Source: Bacillota bacterium (GTDB lineage: Bacteria > Bacillota > Desulfotomaculia > Desulfotomaculales > JAJYZD01). Taken from it: a DNA stretch of 31,831 bases. Location of the stretch: NCBI GenBank assembly GCA_021800315.1, contig JAJYZD010000005.1:1-31831 (forward strand), read 5' to 3'. Positions 15,322 to 23,890 of the stretch are shown piece by piece. The translations under genes were made by a program, and so were the position numbers. Each line of letters opens with the position of its first letter. Position 1 is the stretch's first letter. The notes beneath the pieces are model-generated. The model was not told the origin of the DNA. It made no database searches and worked only from the letters and a program-made list of their open reading frames with translations.

Positions 15322-16389
15322 TCAAAATAATTTTCTCCCTGTCAGCAGGTTTGCCGTGATCAGGTCCATGGCGCTGGATTGCGACTTGGTCACCGGGGGG
15401 ATCGCTTTTTGCGTCCAAACCGTTTCCGGCCTGGTCTGGACCAGGAGGATGTTGTCCGGAAAAGGCAGGTCGGAATCGACGGCCCACTCCATATCCTGGG
15501 GCATACCCCAGTGTTTTTCCACCTTCTTACCCAGGCGGGCCAGGTGGACTATCTCGGCGTCGGACAGACAGGGCGCCTCCCGCCTCCCGGGGTCCACCTC
15601 CTGTGACCTCACGTTGCCGGCCTCGTCATAGACCAGTTCGACGGCCTTGTCGCAGATTATCCGTTTGGATACCTCCAGGGTGACCTTGTCCACGATGTAC
15701 TTGTCGGGCGTGACCTGCCCGCTGACCAGGCTCTCCCCAAGCCCCCAACTGCCCTCGATGAAGATCCTGGACCGGTCGCCGTTAACGGGATCCAGGGTGA
15801 ACATCACCCCCGAGGACCTCGACTTGACCATCTTGAGCACCGCCACGCCGATGGGCGAACTCTCCACGCGCATGCCGCGCTGCAGACGGTAGGCCATGGC
15901 CCGTCCGGTAAAGGAACTGGCCCAGACCTTCACGACGTGGTTTATCACCTCTTTTTCACCCTTGATATTGAGAAAGGTATCGAACTGTCCGGGCATGCTG
16001 ACGGGTCCGCTGGAACGCACGGCGACATCGGCTTCGCCCAGGTTGCACTTGCCGCACAACCCGCGGTAGTACTCGCAAACGGGTTTTTGCAGTTCCTCCG
16101 GCATGATGGTACTTTCCACCAGGTTCCGGATGTAGCCGCTGGCTTCCTCGAAGGCGTCGATGTCCTCTCTCAGCCGCTCCATCATGGGATCGAGGTACTC
16201 CAGGATCATCCGGTCCAACCCGGTCGTCTTGATGAAGTGCTCGTACGCGTCCAGGGTGACGGCGTAACCGGGAGGAACGGGCATGCCGGCCCGAATCATC
16301 TCGCCCAGGTTGACACATTTCTTGCCGGCCGTTTGGTAGTTGTCCCGGGCAAGGTGCTCCAGCCAACTCACGTACTGCTTACTGCTCAT
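15322..16389 (-). CDS. ppsB: PpsB-like ATP-grasp subunit (phenylphosphate synthase type)
   Basis: A 355-residue protein equal to the N-terminal ATP-binding domain of PEP synthase/pyruvate phosphate dikinase. Motifs: AGKKCVNLGEM (21-31), AVRSSG (123-128) with SMPGQFDTFL (131-140), SRSSGVMFTLDP (190-201), EGSWGLGESLVSG (212-224), QDMEWAVD (298-305) and LVQTRPETVW (316-325). It has no swivelling histidine domain of its own; that is on the separate PpsA-like protein encoded upstream. In phenylphosphate synthase this subunit uses ATP to phosphorylate the PpsA histidine. ATG start with GGGGAGGA 7 bases upstream. Gene order PpsA, PpsB, UbiD supports phenol activation. Confidence 0.9.
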   Translation of the reverse strand: MSSKQYVSWLEHLARDNYQTAGKKCVNLGEMIRAGMPVPPGYAVTLDAYEHFIKTTGLDRMILEYLDPMMERLREDIDAFEEASGYIRNLVESTIMPEELQKPVCEYYRGLCGKCNLGEADVAVRSSGPVSMPGQFDTFLNIKGEKEVINHVVKVWASSFTGRAMAYRLQRGMRVESSPIGVAVLKMVKSRSSGVMFTLDPVNGDRSRIFIEGSWGLGESLVSGQVTPDKYIVDKVTLEVSKRIICDKAVELVYDEAGNVRSQEVDPGRREAPCLSDAEIVHLARLGKKVEKHWGMPQDMEWAVDSDLPFPDNILLVQTRPETVWTQKAIPPVTKSQSSAMDLITANLLTGRKLF

Positions 16390-16758
16390 AGGACCATCCT
16401 CCCCAATCTTCCTGGCGCCGGGCGGACCCGGGAAAAAAGTCTCTCTCCCTCCTGAAAGGTGGCGAACCCGGCGAAGTCCCGGCGGCCTCCCGGACCGCTT
16501 TCTACAGACCGGCGGAACCCCTTTGTTTACGGGAGCGATTGTGAGAGCGCATGTAAGCCAAAGGGGTCCGGGCGCGTTTCAAGATATTATCTTGCCCGTT
16601 AACTCCCCACCCCGGACATGGTACCCGGCAGTATCCCCCTTCTTTTACAGAGGCTGATACCGGCCGGCGGCTGGGGCAGGCGGCGTTGCCGGTCCGGGGT
16701 GTCTGGTTGGACTACTCTTGCCGCTCAGGTATTTTTCACTGCTCCTCCAGGGTTCCGG
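16390..16758 (-). other. 369-base gap between the PpsA- and PpsB-like genes
   Basis: No supported gene. It contains a large inverted repeat (16517-16525 with 16559-16567), a GGGGAGGA ribosome binding site for the downstream gene and several GC-rich hairpins. The length is unusual for two genes whose products should work as a complex. I could not match it to a known riboswitch. Confidence 0.5.
16517..16567. repeat. Inverted repeat with 9-bp perfect arms
   Basis: ACCCCTTTG (16517-16525) and CAAAGGGGT (16559-16567), separated by 33 bases. The inner flanks GTTTAC and GTAAG extend the stem weakly. Could be an RNA structure or a binding site for one of the two PucR-type regulators. Confidence 0.45.
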
Positions 16759-18588
16759 CTAGAGTATGGTGATGACGCCCTGGTTCCCGTCCACCCGGAT
16801 CATCTGTCCGGTTTTGATGGTCGCCGTGGCGAACCCGGTCCCCACCACGGCCGGCAAACCGTACTCCCGGCAGACGATGGCCGCGTGGGACATGATCCCG
16901 CCGACGTCCGTCACGCACGCCCTGATCCTGGTGAAGATCGGCGCCCAACTGGGAGAAGTGGTGGCGGCGACGAGGATCTCCCCCTCCTGAAGGGTTTTGA
17001 GGTCGCCCAGGCTCCGGACCACCCTGGCCTTCCCTTCCACCAACCCCGCCGACCCGGCGAACCCGTTTAATTCCCTGAGATCCGTGGTACCGTCCGCGGA
17101 CAGCCAGGAGTCCATCGTTTTGTTGGTAATCCCCCAGAGCATAATCGTAAAGGGTTCGCTCACCGTCTCCGGCGCCAGTCCCAGGGCCGGCGGCGGCATG
17201 AACTCCCTGAACTTCTGGATAACCCCCTTGCGCCAGGCGATTTCCGGCGGCCAGTAGGACGGCCCGCGGGCTTTGACCCCGGTGGCCCAGCCGGTCAGGA
17301 GGTCGTACAACGCTTCCTGGATCTCGTAACGGTTGAGGTACCAGATGTCCTCCACGTCGGCGAAGAAACCGTGGTTGACGAAGATCCGGGACAATTCGCG
17401 GATTTTGTTCCAGAATACCCCGTGGAACCAGTGCTCAACGTAGAAGTTGTGGTTTTCGACATAGGGGAAAACCTTCTGGGCCACCGCAATCAATTGTTTG
17501 AAGGTGTTTTCGTCGTCGACCGAGGGCAACAGTTCGGTATACTCGGCGATGATCCGGTCCCGCTCGGCGCGCACCTCCTCCAGGGGACGGGCCAGGCTGT
17601 GCCCCTGCTCCAGTTTCTCGATGTAGCTGCGGATGGACATAAACGGTATTTCCATCCGGTCGAGCCAGGAATAGTGGTCATGGTACCACCCGGTCCCGGA
17701 AGACAGGTAGAACCACGGGTATTTGGCCTTCTCCAGCCGCTCCAGCCACTCGCGCCCCGCCGCGGAGGCGCCCAGCCGGTCGATGACCTCCCCGGGTTCG
17801 GGCGAGGACTTGACGATGTCGGCCACGCCGAGGTCGACGGCCGCGCTCGCCAGTTCCTTGAGCCTTTCGTCCGGCTGGAACAGGATGACGTCGATTCCGG
17901 CCACCATCTTGGTGACCGTCCGGTCCTCGATGCCGGGGAAGGCCTTGTGACAAAACTCGGTCAGGGGAAGGTAGGCCGCGTAGCCGAGGTTTAAGAATTC
18001 GAAATGGTACTGCCAGGCCCGCAGGGCGCAATCAATCAGATGGTTGTATGTTTTGGCCAACTGGTAACCGCTGCTCAAGCCGACGCCCTCGAAAACCAGG
18101 GAACTGTCTTCCATCCCGGGCAGATCCTTGATCCCGATCCCTTCCAACTCCTTGATGAGATCCTCCATTTTCGTCTGCCACTTGGCGTACAACTCGTCCC
18201 AGTGTTCGTAGTAATAGCCGGCGCGCTCCATGAAGAGAGGCACCCTTTTTTCAATTTCGGCCGGATCGGCTACCGGCACCGGGCTGATGTAAATGTACCC
18301 GTTGACGATCCGGTGATCGATGCCCAAAGCCGGCGGGATCATGAAGATCCGGCTGTTGTACTGGGAGAGGGCCAGGAACCAGGCCTCGTCCCAGATGAGG
18401 TCGAAGGGATACATGGGTTCGGGATAGTGCAGTCCGTCGTAATACCACAGCACGCTTTCCTCGTAGGCCTTTCTCGCCGCGTCATCCTTGCTGAACCGGT
18501 AAAAGTACGGGTACATCCTTTCCCAGCCCTCGGTGCCGGGAATGGTCTTAACTTCGCTGGGCATGGTAAACGCCCGCTGTCCGGCCAT
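16759..18588 (-). CDS. ppsA: PpsA-like phosphohistidine subunit (phenylphosphate synthase type)
   Basis: The frame opens at 18741, but ATG at 18588 is the likely start (AAGGGGG site 8 bases upstream), giving 609 residues. The C-terminal mobile domain has GSAGLVEGKARVVRS, TTSPSWAPIFTRI and GGIMSHAAIVCREYGLPAV, with the presumed phospho-histidine at 568. The N-terminal two thirds are the large helical, Trp/Tyr-rich region characteristic of phenylphosphate synthase subunit 1, not a PEP-synthase barrel. Family role: accept the phosphoryl group from the PpsB-type subunit and transfer it to the phenol hydroxyl. The 560-residue product of 229-1911 is a shorter paralogue. First catabolic gene after the GAF/PucR regulator, 157 bases before it ends. 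Confidence 0.88.
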   Translation of the reverse strand: MAGQRAFTMPSEVKTIPGTEGWERMYPYFYRFSKDDAARKAYEESVLWYYDGLHYPEPMYPFDLIWDEAWFLALSQYNSRIFMIPPALGIDHRIVNGYIYISPVPVADPAEIEKRVPLFMERAGYYYEHWDELYAKWQTKMEDLIKELEGIGIKDLPGMEDSSLVFEGVGLSSGYQLAKTYNHLIDCALRAWQYHFEFLNLGYAAYLPLTEFCHKAFPGIEDRTVTKMVAGIDVILFQPDERLKELASAAVDLGVADIVKSSPEPGEVIDRLGASAAGREWLERLEKAKYPWFYLSSGTGWYHDHYSWLDRMEIPFMSIRSYIEKLEQGHSLARPLEEVRAERDRIIAEYTELLPSVDDENTFKQLIAVAQKVFPYVENHNFYVEHWFHGVFWNKIRELSRIFVNHGFFADVEDIWYLNRYEIQEALYDLLTGWATGVKARGPSYWPPEIAWRKGVIQKFREFMPPPALGLAPETVSEPFTIMLWGITNKTMDSWLSADGTTDLRELNGFAGSAGLVEGKARVVRSLGDLKTLQEGEILVAATTSPSWAPIFTRIRACVTDVGGIMSHAAIVCREYGLPAVVGTGFATATIKTGQMIRVDGNQGVITIL

Positions 18589-18745
18589 CAGAACTTCCCC
18601 CTTGTCATGATCTGTGGAAACACGCCGCCGGTTCATGGTCGCCAGCCTCTTTGCGGCAGCTTTATCACTCCTTCCGGATCGTTCCCGACCGGTCCGCCAT
18701 CCCGCCGGTCCCGCCCCGTGTTTCGCTGCCGCCGGCCACAAGCGG

Positions 18746-20611
18746 CTATCCGCCCCTTATACTGGTTATCAGCTTCAGTGCCAGTTGCACCTGCAGATTG
18801 GTCTCCGGATCGCTCAAATCGATTTGGGCTATTTCGCCGATTCGCTTGAGCCGGTAGCGCAAGGTGCTCGGGCTCAGGAAACCGTTGCGGGCCGTTTTCA
18901 AAATATTGCAGTTGTTTTTATAGTAGAGATCCAGGGTGGGCAGAAACCGGGTTCCGTATTTTTCCTCGTAAGCCAGGAGCGGACCGATAACCCGGCCGGC
19001 GAACTCCTTGAAGGCGTCCCGGTTGATATCCAGCAGGCTGAAGACACCGAGTTGCTCGTAGGCGAAAGAGCAGTTCCGCCGCCCCAGGGACCTGGCGATT
19101 TCGAGGCACGCCCGCGCTTCGCGATAGGAACGGGAAAAATCGGTCACCTTGAAACAGGGTGTGCCTATGCCCAGCCACCAGGTATGGTGGCCCATGTGGA
19201 CGGAGAATTGGTCGGCCAGTTTGTGGAGAACATTCACTGACTGGTTATTCGCTTTGTCTTGCGGCGCACCCTCATCCGGAATCAGCATAATCACATCGTT
19301 GTTGTATTCGGCCAGAAGAGCGGATAAATGAGCGCCCTTTATCATTCCGTCCACCATCGGCAGCAGGTTCCGGCAGGAAAGACCCGTGGCGTCCCGGGCC
19401 TCCGGCGACTTGGTCTCCAAAACCACCACCCGGTGAACCTGTCCCAGATCCACCCCGAGCTGTCTTGCCTTCCAAACCACCCCTTCCTCAAACTCGTAAG
19501 TACCTTCCATCAATTCTTTCAAAAAATTCTTCCTCAGCCTCAGTTCGGTCTGAAAGGCGGCCTTTTGCTTTAACAAATCAAGAGCGACCACCGTGCTTCC
19601 GTGTTCCAGGGCAATGTAATCGAGCTCGTTTAACTTGTGAGGATCTTGCAGGGTGACTACAAAGCCCAGACGGTCCTGGCCGGCGACGACCGGAAGAACC
19701 GTCAGTTCCACTCCGCTGCCTTCCGGTTCGTTTAACTGAATGAGACCTTTGCCCTTGAACAGGGACAAAATTTCTTCCTTGCGAGCCGGATCGGCGACGG
19801 CCCTTTGCCAGATTTGCCGGGGGTCGGCGGCGTCCGGCCCGGACCTGACCGACAGGGGGGAAAGAAACTGGTCCGTGACGACAACGGAACTGCCGATTAT
19901 TTCGGCCAGGCTTCCGGTGATGGCGTCTAGTCCCTGTCCTTCGAGGACGAGGCTGGTTAAAAGGTTATGGATGGTCATGGACTTTTGCAGACGGGCATGC
20001 TGGGCGGACAGCGCATCGTTCAGTTTGCGCAATTCGGCCAGGTTTTCCTGTACTTTCAGGTTGCTCAGCCCGGCTTCCCTGGCGTTACCGAGGGCCGTGG
20101 CCGCCTGGCAGCCCAGGATGTCCAGGAATTCCCGGTCGTGCCTGGTAAACGGCTTGCCGCCCAGTTTGTTTACGGCGACAAGGGCGCCGGTATTTTGACC
20201 GGCGAAGGAAAGCGGGATACCGCAGAGATTTCTGACCCGGAATCCATTGACGTCGCTTACCTGGAAAGCCGGGGTTTCATTCAGCCAAAAGGGTGTGTTC
20301 AGCCGTATAATGTCGCCCAGGACTCCCCCGGAAACGGTGCCGGCATATCTTTCGACGGAACCGTCCGGGAGGCATTCGTAGAGCGACAATTCCGGCCCCG
20401 GCCCGGTCGCCGCGGCCAGGTAGGCCCGTTCGGCGCCGAGCAGGGCGCGGGCGTACCGGACCGATTTTCCGGGAAGTTCGGTGATCGCCAGGGTACCGTG
20501 GATATCCATGACGGCCAGGTACAGGGAACGCCACCGGGCCAGGAAATGCCCTTCGGCCTGGATGACGCGTCCCCTGCCATGACCCGGCAGAACCATTGCC
20601 TGTCCGTCCAT
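18746..20611 (-). CDS. GAF / PucR-type transcriptional regulator
   Basis: A 621-residue regulator. ATG at 20611 is taken as the start (GGGAGG 8 bases upstream) instead of the in-frame GTG at 20620. A GAF domain occupies about 30-190 (NLCGIPLSFAGQNTGALVAVNKLGG), a second GAF-like sensor region about 215-345, a CdaR/GGDEF-like region about 350-520, and a PucR-type helix-turn-helix the last 70 residues (NILKTARNGFLSPSTLRYRL). The DNA-binding end resembles that of the 6907-9273 regulator, so both may read related operators, but this one lacks XylR_N and V4R. It is placed directly upstream of ppsA, overlapping its untranslated leader, which suggests control of the phenol block. Confidence 0.87.
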   Translation of the reverse strand: MDGQAMVLPGHGRGRVIQAEGHFLARWRSLYLAVMDIHGTLAITELPGKSVRYARALLGAERAYLAAATGPGPELSLYECLPDGSVERYAGTVSGGVLGDIIRLNTPFWLNETPAFQVSDVNGFRVRNLCGIPLSFAGQNTGALVAVNKLGGKPFTRHDREFLDILGCQAATALGNAREAGLSNLKVQENLAELRKLNDALSAQHARLQKSMTIHNLLTSLVLEGQGLDAITGSLAEIIGSSVVVTDQFLSPLSVRSGPDAADPRQIWQRAVADPARKEEILSLFKGKGLIQLNEPEGSGVELTVLPVVAGQDRLGFVVTLQDPHKLNELDYIALEHGSTVVALDLLKQKAAFQTELRLRKNFLKELMEGTYEFEEGVVWKARQLGVDLGQVHRVVVLETKSPEARDATGLSCRNLLPMVDGMIKGAHLSALLAEYNNDVIMLIPDEGAPQDKANNQSVNVLHKLADQFSVHMGHHTWWLGIGTPCFKVTDFSRSYREARACLEIARSLGRRNCSFAYEQLGVFSLLDINRDAFKEFAGRVIGPLLAYEEKYGTRFLPTLDLYYKNNCNILKTARNGFLSPSTLRYRLKRIGEIAQIDLSDPETNLQVQLALKLITSIRGG

Positions 20612-20694
20612 GTGAGCCACCTCCCGTTTGTTGCCGCTGGAAAGCGGCAGAATAATGCGATGATTTGCCGCCTTTTTTACCGGAAAAAAGATAT

Positions 20695-20723
20695 AGCATA
20701 ATTTCCTGCAACAAGGATAGCAA
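20695..20723 (-). promoter_or_regulatory. Putative promoter of the GAF/PucR regulator
   Basis: Minus strand: TTGCTA (20718-20723), 17-base spacer, TATGCT (20695-20700), giving a leader of about 77 bases to the ATG at 20611. Confidence 0.4.
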
Positions 20724-20863
20724 GGAATCTCCGGATGTTAATACTTTAACAAGAAATGAGGAACTTGTATAGGTCGAAAATGTGTCAATATTCTGGTAAC
20801 TGTTTTGGTCAGTTTGGCCATATCCGTATTCACCGCGGCCGGTTCCTTCCCGCGGGCTTGACG

Positions 20864-20926
20864 GAAAAGAAAAACCGCCCCGGTCAGGGGGGCACCCGCT
20901 ACACGCGGGGTCCCCGGACGGGACGG
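20864..20926 (-). terminator. Strong rho-independent terminator of the Mo-enzyme operon
   Basis: On the minus strand an 8-bp outer stem (20919-20926 with 20875-20882, one G-U pair) encloses an inner GC-rich stem-loop and is followed by GGTTTTTCTTTTCC. It lies about 43 bases beyond the stop of the 20969-23266 gene. Confidence 0.85.
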
Positions 20927-20968
20927 CGGAAGACAAAGGAACGGAAGTCCGGCGCTCCGGCGGGGTTG

Positions 20969-23266
20969 TTACCGTTCCTGTTCCCTTTTCTCCTTCAGGG
21001 CCTTCCAGACTTTCTCGTAGGACAGGGGCAGGCTGTCCAGGCGGATGCCCATGGCGTCGTATATGGCGTTGGCGTAGCAGCCCATGGTGGGAATCGTGGC
21101 TCCCTCGCCCACCTCCTTGACCCCCCAGGGCCCGGCCGGCTCCGGCTCCTCGCCGTGGACCAGGGCCGAGGTCACCTTCGGCATGTCCAGAGCCGTGGGC
21201 AGGCGATACTCGCCCAGGTTTCCGTTCATGATCTTACCCTTGTCGTCGAAGACCACCTGCTCCCAGACCGACTCGCCCATGCCCATGAAAAGGGCCCCGT
21301 GCACCTGGGCGGACAAAAGCGACGGGTTGATCACCGTGCCGCAGTCGTGCACGTCCCAAACCCCGGCCACCTTGATCTCCCCGGTCTCGGCGTCGATCTC
21401 CACCTCGCTGACCTGGGTGGCGAAGCTGTAGGCCGGCGAGGTGCCCACCGCCGCCCCCTTGAACTTGCCGCCCAGCTTCGGCGGCGCGTAGGAACCCTTC
21501 CCCACCAGCGGACCGCGCTTGACAAAGAAGGTGCGGGCCACCTCGGTGAAATTCAGCCTGGCCGTGCCGCTTGCCACGTCGAAGATGACACCCAGCCGGC
21601 AGTCCAGCGTCGACGCGTCCACGTCCAGCAGTTCCGCCGCCATGGAAAGCAGTTGGGCCTTCACCTCTTCGCCCGCTCTTTTGACCGCCCAGCCGGACAT
21701 CAGGGTCTGGCGGCTGGCATAGGCGCCGAAATCGTGGGGGGTGGTTTCGGTGTCGGCCGCCACGATCTTCATGCTCTCGTAGGTGAAGCCCATGGCCTCG
21801 GCCGCCATCTGGCAGAGCACGGTGTCGCTGCCCTGGCCGATGTCCACCGCCCCGGTGTACAGGGTGGCCGAAGTACCGTCCTCGTTGACCCTGACCACGG
21901 CTGCGGCGTGGGGCAGGTCGGTGCGGTAGATGGGGTAGCCCGCCCCGGATACGAAGCTGCCCACCGCGACGCCGATGCCCCGGCCCGGCGGCAGGTTGCC
22001 CTTCTTTTCATCCCATCCGGACATTTCGCGCGCCTTTTCCAGGCAGGCCGTCAGTTCGCAGGAATTCACCCGGAATTCGTTCGGGGTCACGGTATTGGGC
22101 CGCCGGGCGTTGACCAGGCGTATCTGGATCGGGTCCATCCCCAGGTCCTTGGCCACCATGTCCAGGTGGCACTCCAGGGCGTAGCGCGGCTGGGGAGCCC
22201 CGTGGCCGCGCTGGGCGCCGCAGGCCGGCAGGTTGGTGTACACCCGGTACATGTCGAACTTGAAGTTCTCAAACCCGTAGGTCAGGGGCAGCATGGCCCC
22301 GGCGTAATAGGCGGAGGCCACGCCCAGGCTGGTGTACGCTCCCCCGTCCATGATGAAGTTGGCGTACAGGCCCAGGATGCGCCCGTCCCGGTCCACCCCG
22401 CTGGTCAGCTCCATGTACTGGCGGTGCCGGCCCCGGTTGTGGGCGAACATCTCGTGGCGGTCGTAAAACATCCGGACCGGCCGCCCCGTGAGCCGGGAAA
22501 GAACCGCCCCGGCGAACTCCAGACCGGTCGGCTCCAGCTTGCCGCCGAACCCTCCGCCGACGAACGGCTTGATCACCCGGACGTCGCCCATGGCCAGGCC
22601 GAACTCCCGGGCCAGGTAGTACTGGAAGTAGTGGGGCGACTGGGTGCTGGAATAGACCGTGAGCTTGCCGTCGGCCCACATGGAGACGGCGGAATGCGGT
22701 TCGATGGGGCACTGGTAGGTCCTCTGCCCCACGAAACGGTCGGTGCGCACGTGGTAGGCGTCTTTGAAGGCCTGGTCCACGTCGCCGAAGTGCTGGTGGA
22801 TCTCGGTGTTGATATTGCGCGGGTACTCGTCGTGAACCTGGGGCTGGCCATCGTTCATGGCCGTCAGCGGGTCCAGGACGGCCGGCAGTTCCTCGTATTC
22901 CACCCGGATCAGCCGGAGGGCCTTGTAGACGGTTTCCTCGTCCAGGGCGGCCACCGCCGCCACCTTGTCGCCGACGAAGCGGACCTTGTCCCGGCAGAAG
23001 ATGTTCTCGTCCCAGCGGGCCGGACTGATCCCGTATTTCAGCTCCGGTACATCCGCGTGCGTGATGACCGCCTTCACCCCGGGCAGCTTCCCGGCCTCGC
23101 TGGTGTCGATGCCCAGGATGCGGGCGTGGGCGTGCGGACTGGTGAGGATCTTGCCCACCAGCATGTTGGGAAACTTCAGGTCCCCCGCGTATTTGGCCTC
23201 CCCGGTAACCTTGGCCCGACCGTCGATCTTGGGTTTGCTCCGTCCGATGACGTCAAAATCAGGCAC
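20969..23266 (-). CDS. Molybdenum-binding (large) subunit, xanthine dehydrogenase family; HcrA-like
   Basis: A 765-residue molybdopterin subunit. GTG at 23266 has GGAGG 8 bases upstream; an earlier GTG at 23275 overlaps that site and is less likely. Motifs: FVGGGFGGK (235-243), GAVDIGQGSDTVLCQ, GAYASRQT, and near the end GVKEVGEGA with the catalytic glutamate at about 721. The closest functional analogy is 4-hydroxybenzoyl-CoA reductase HcrA, which removes the phenolic hydroxyl to give benzoyl-CoA, and related aldehyde or aromatic hydroxylases. The gene starts 13 bases after the 2Fe-2S subunit gene. Because the FAD subunit is not of the classical Hcr type, the reaction may be a hydroxylation or dehydrogenation instead. 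Confidence 0.9.
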   Translation of the reverse strand: MPDFDVIGRSKPKIDGRAKVTGEAKYAGDLKFPNMLVGKILTSPHAHARILGIDTSEAGKLPGVKAVITHADVPELKYGISPARWDENIFCRDKVRFVGDKVAAVAALDEETVYKALRLIRVEYEELPAVLDPLTAMNDGQPQVHDEYPRNINTEIHQHFGDVDQAFKDAYHVRTDRFVGQRTYQCPIEPHSAVSMWADGKLTVYSSTQSPHYFQYYLAREFGLAMGDVRVIKPFVGGGFGGKLEPTGLEFAGAVLSRLTGRPVRMFYDRHEMFAHNRGRHRQYMELTSGVDRDGRILGLYANFIMDGGAYTSLGVASAYYAGAMLPLTYGFENFKFDMYRVYTNLPACGAQRGHGAPQPRYALECHLDMVAKDLGMDPIQIRLVNARRPNTVTPNEFRVNSCELTACLEKAREMSGWDEKKGNLPPGRGIGVAVGSFVSGAGYPIYRTDLPHAAAVVRVNEDGTSATLYTGAVDIGQGSDTVLCQMAAEAMGFTYESMKIVAADTETTPHDFGAYASRQTLMSGWAVKRAGEEVKAQLLSMAAELLDVDASTLDCRLGVIFDVASGTARLNFTEVARTFFVKRGPLVGKGSYAPPKLGGKFKGAAVGTSPAYSFATQVSEVEIDAETGEIKVAGVWDVHDCGTVINPSLLSAQVHGALFMGMGESVWEQVVFDDKGKIMNGNLGEYRLPTALDMPKVTSALVHGEEPEPAGPWGVKEVGEGATIPTMGCYANAIYDAMGIRLDSLPLSYEKVWKALKEKREQER

Positions 23267-23279
23267 CGTCCTCACCTCC

Positions 23280-23774
23280 TCACGATTTTTCCGCCGCGGC
23301 CAGGACGGCCTTGACGATGTTGACGTACCCCGTGCAGCGGCACAGGTTGCCGGCGATCGCGTACCGCACCTCTTCCTCGGTGGGGTGCGGATTGGCCGTC
23401 AGGAGGGCCCTGGCCGAGAGGATCATCCCCGGCGTGCAGTAGCCGCACTGACTGGCCGCGTTATCGATGAAGGCTTCCTGGATCGCGTCCAACTTCTGGT
23501 TCGCCGCCACGCCCTCGATGGTGATGACGTCGTGCCCGTCGGCCTCCACGGCCAGCATGAGGCAGGCGTTCACCGGTCGGCCGTCGACGAGCACGGTGCA
23601 GGAACCGCAGTCGCCCAACTCGCACCCCTTCTTGGTGCCGGTGAGATCCAGTTCCTCGCGCAGTAGGTTGACCAAAAGGGTGTTGGCTTTCACCACCACC
23701 GTGTATTCATCCCCGTTTACCCGCAGGTTGACCAGGTAACGGGGGCGTCCTCCCTTATCCACCAGGCCTTGCAT
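23280..23774 (-). CDS. 2Fe-2S subunit, xanthine dehydrogenase family; HcrC-like
   Basis: A 164-residue iron-sulfur subunit. ATG at 23774 (AAGGGGG 6 bases upstream) is preferred to the ATG at 23780, which abuts the site. The plant-type cluster ligands are C51, C56, C59 and C71 (GCELGDCGSC..NAC); the second, xanthine dehydrogenase-type cluster ligands are C110, C113, C145 and C147 (QCGYCTPGM, NLCRCTGY). All eight are present and length is normal. It relays electrons between the molybdenum centre and the FAD subunit. Sits between the FAD and Mo subunit genes in one operon. Confidence 0.93.
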   Translation of the reverse strand: MQGLVDKGGRPRYLVNLRVNGDEYTVVVKANTLLVNLLREELDLTGTKKGCELGDCGSCTVLVDGRPVNACLMLAVEADGHDVITIEGVAANQKLDAIQEAFIDNAASQCGYCTPGMILSARALLTANPHPTEEEVRYAIAGNLCRCTGYVNIVKAVLAAAEKS

Positions 23775-23890
23775 GGTCATCCCCCTTTTTTACCGTTCCC
23801 GCCCCGACCCACCGTGACCCAACCTCCGGCTGGGTGCCCACACCCACCTGCGGCTGGTATCCGGTGCGGCGGACCGGGGGCCCCTTTTTT

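Larger units (their letters stand above)
20612..20968 (-). other. 357-base gap with promoter and terminator
   Basis: No gene. Left part is an AT-rich promoter region for the GAF/PucR regulator; right part holds the terminator of the molybdenum enzyme operon. A second -35-like TTGACA lies further upstream (about 20784), without a good -10 at normal spacing. Confidence 0.6.

Noticed and set aside
16390..16758. Possible riboswitch (c-di-GMP, glycine, T-box) in the ppsA-ppsB gap
   Set aside because: Some short motifs look suggestive, but none of the conserved core sequences could be aligned. Reported only as a structured gap.
20784..20800. Perfect TTGACA -35 box upstream of the GAF/PucR regulator
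   Set aside because: No -10 box at 16-18 bases; the nearest TATA-like sequence is at only 11. The TTGCTA-17-TATGCT pair nearer the gene was preferred.
23824..23890. Apparent repeated CCGGCTGGGTGCCC / CTGCGGCTGG units, possible CRISPR or repeat array
   Set aside because: Units are imperfect, too few, and unevenly spaced; most likely GC-rich intergenic sequence. No CRISPR array was seen in the window.
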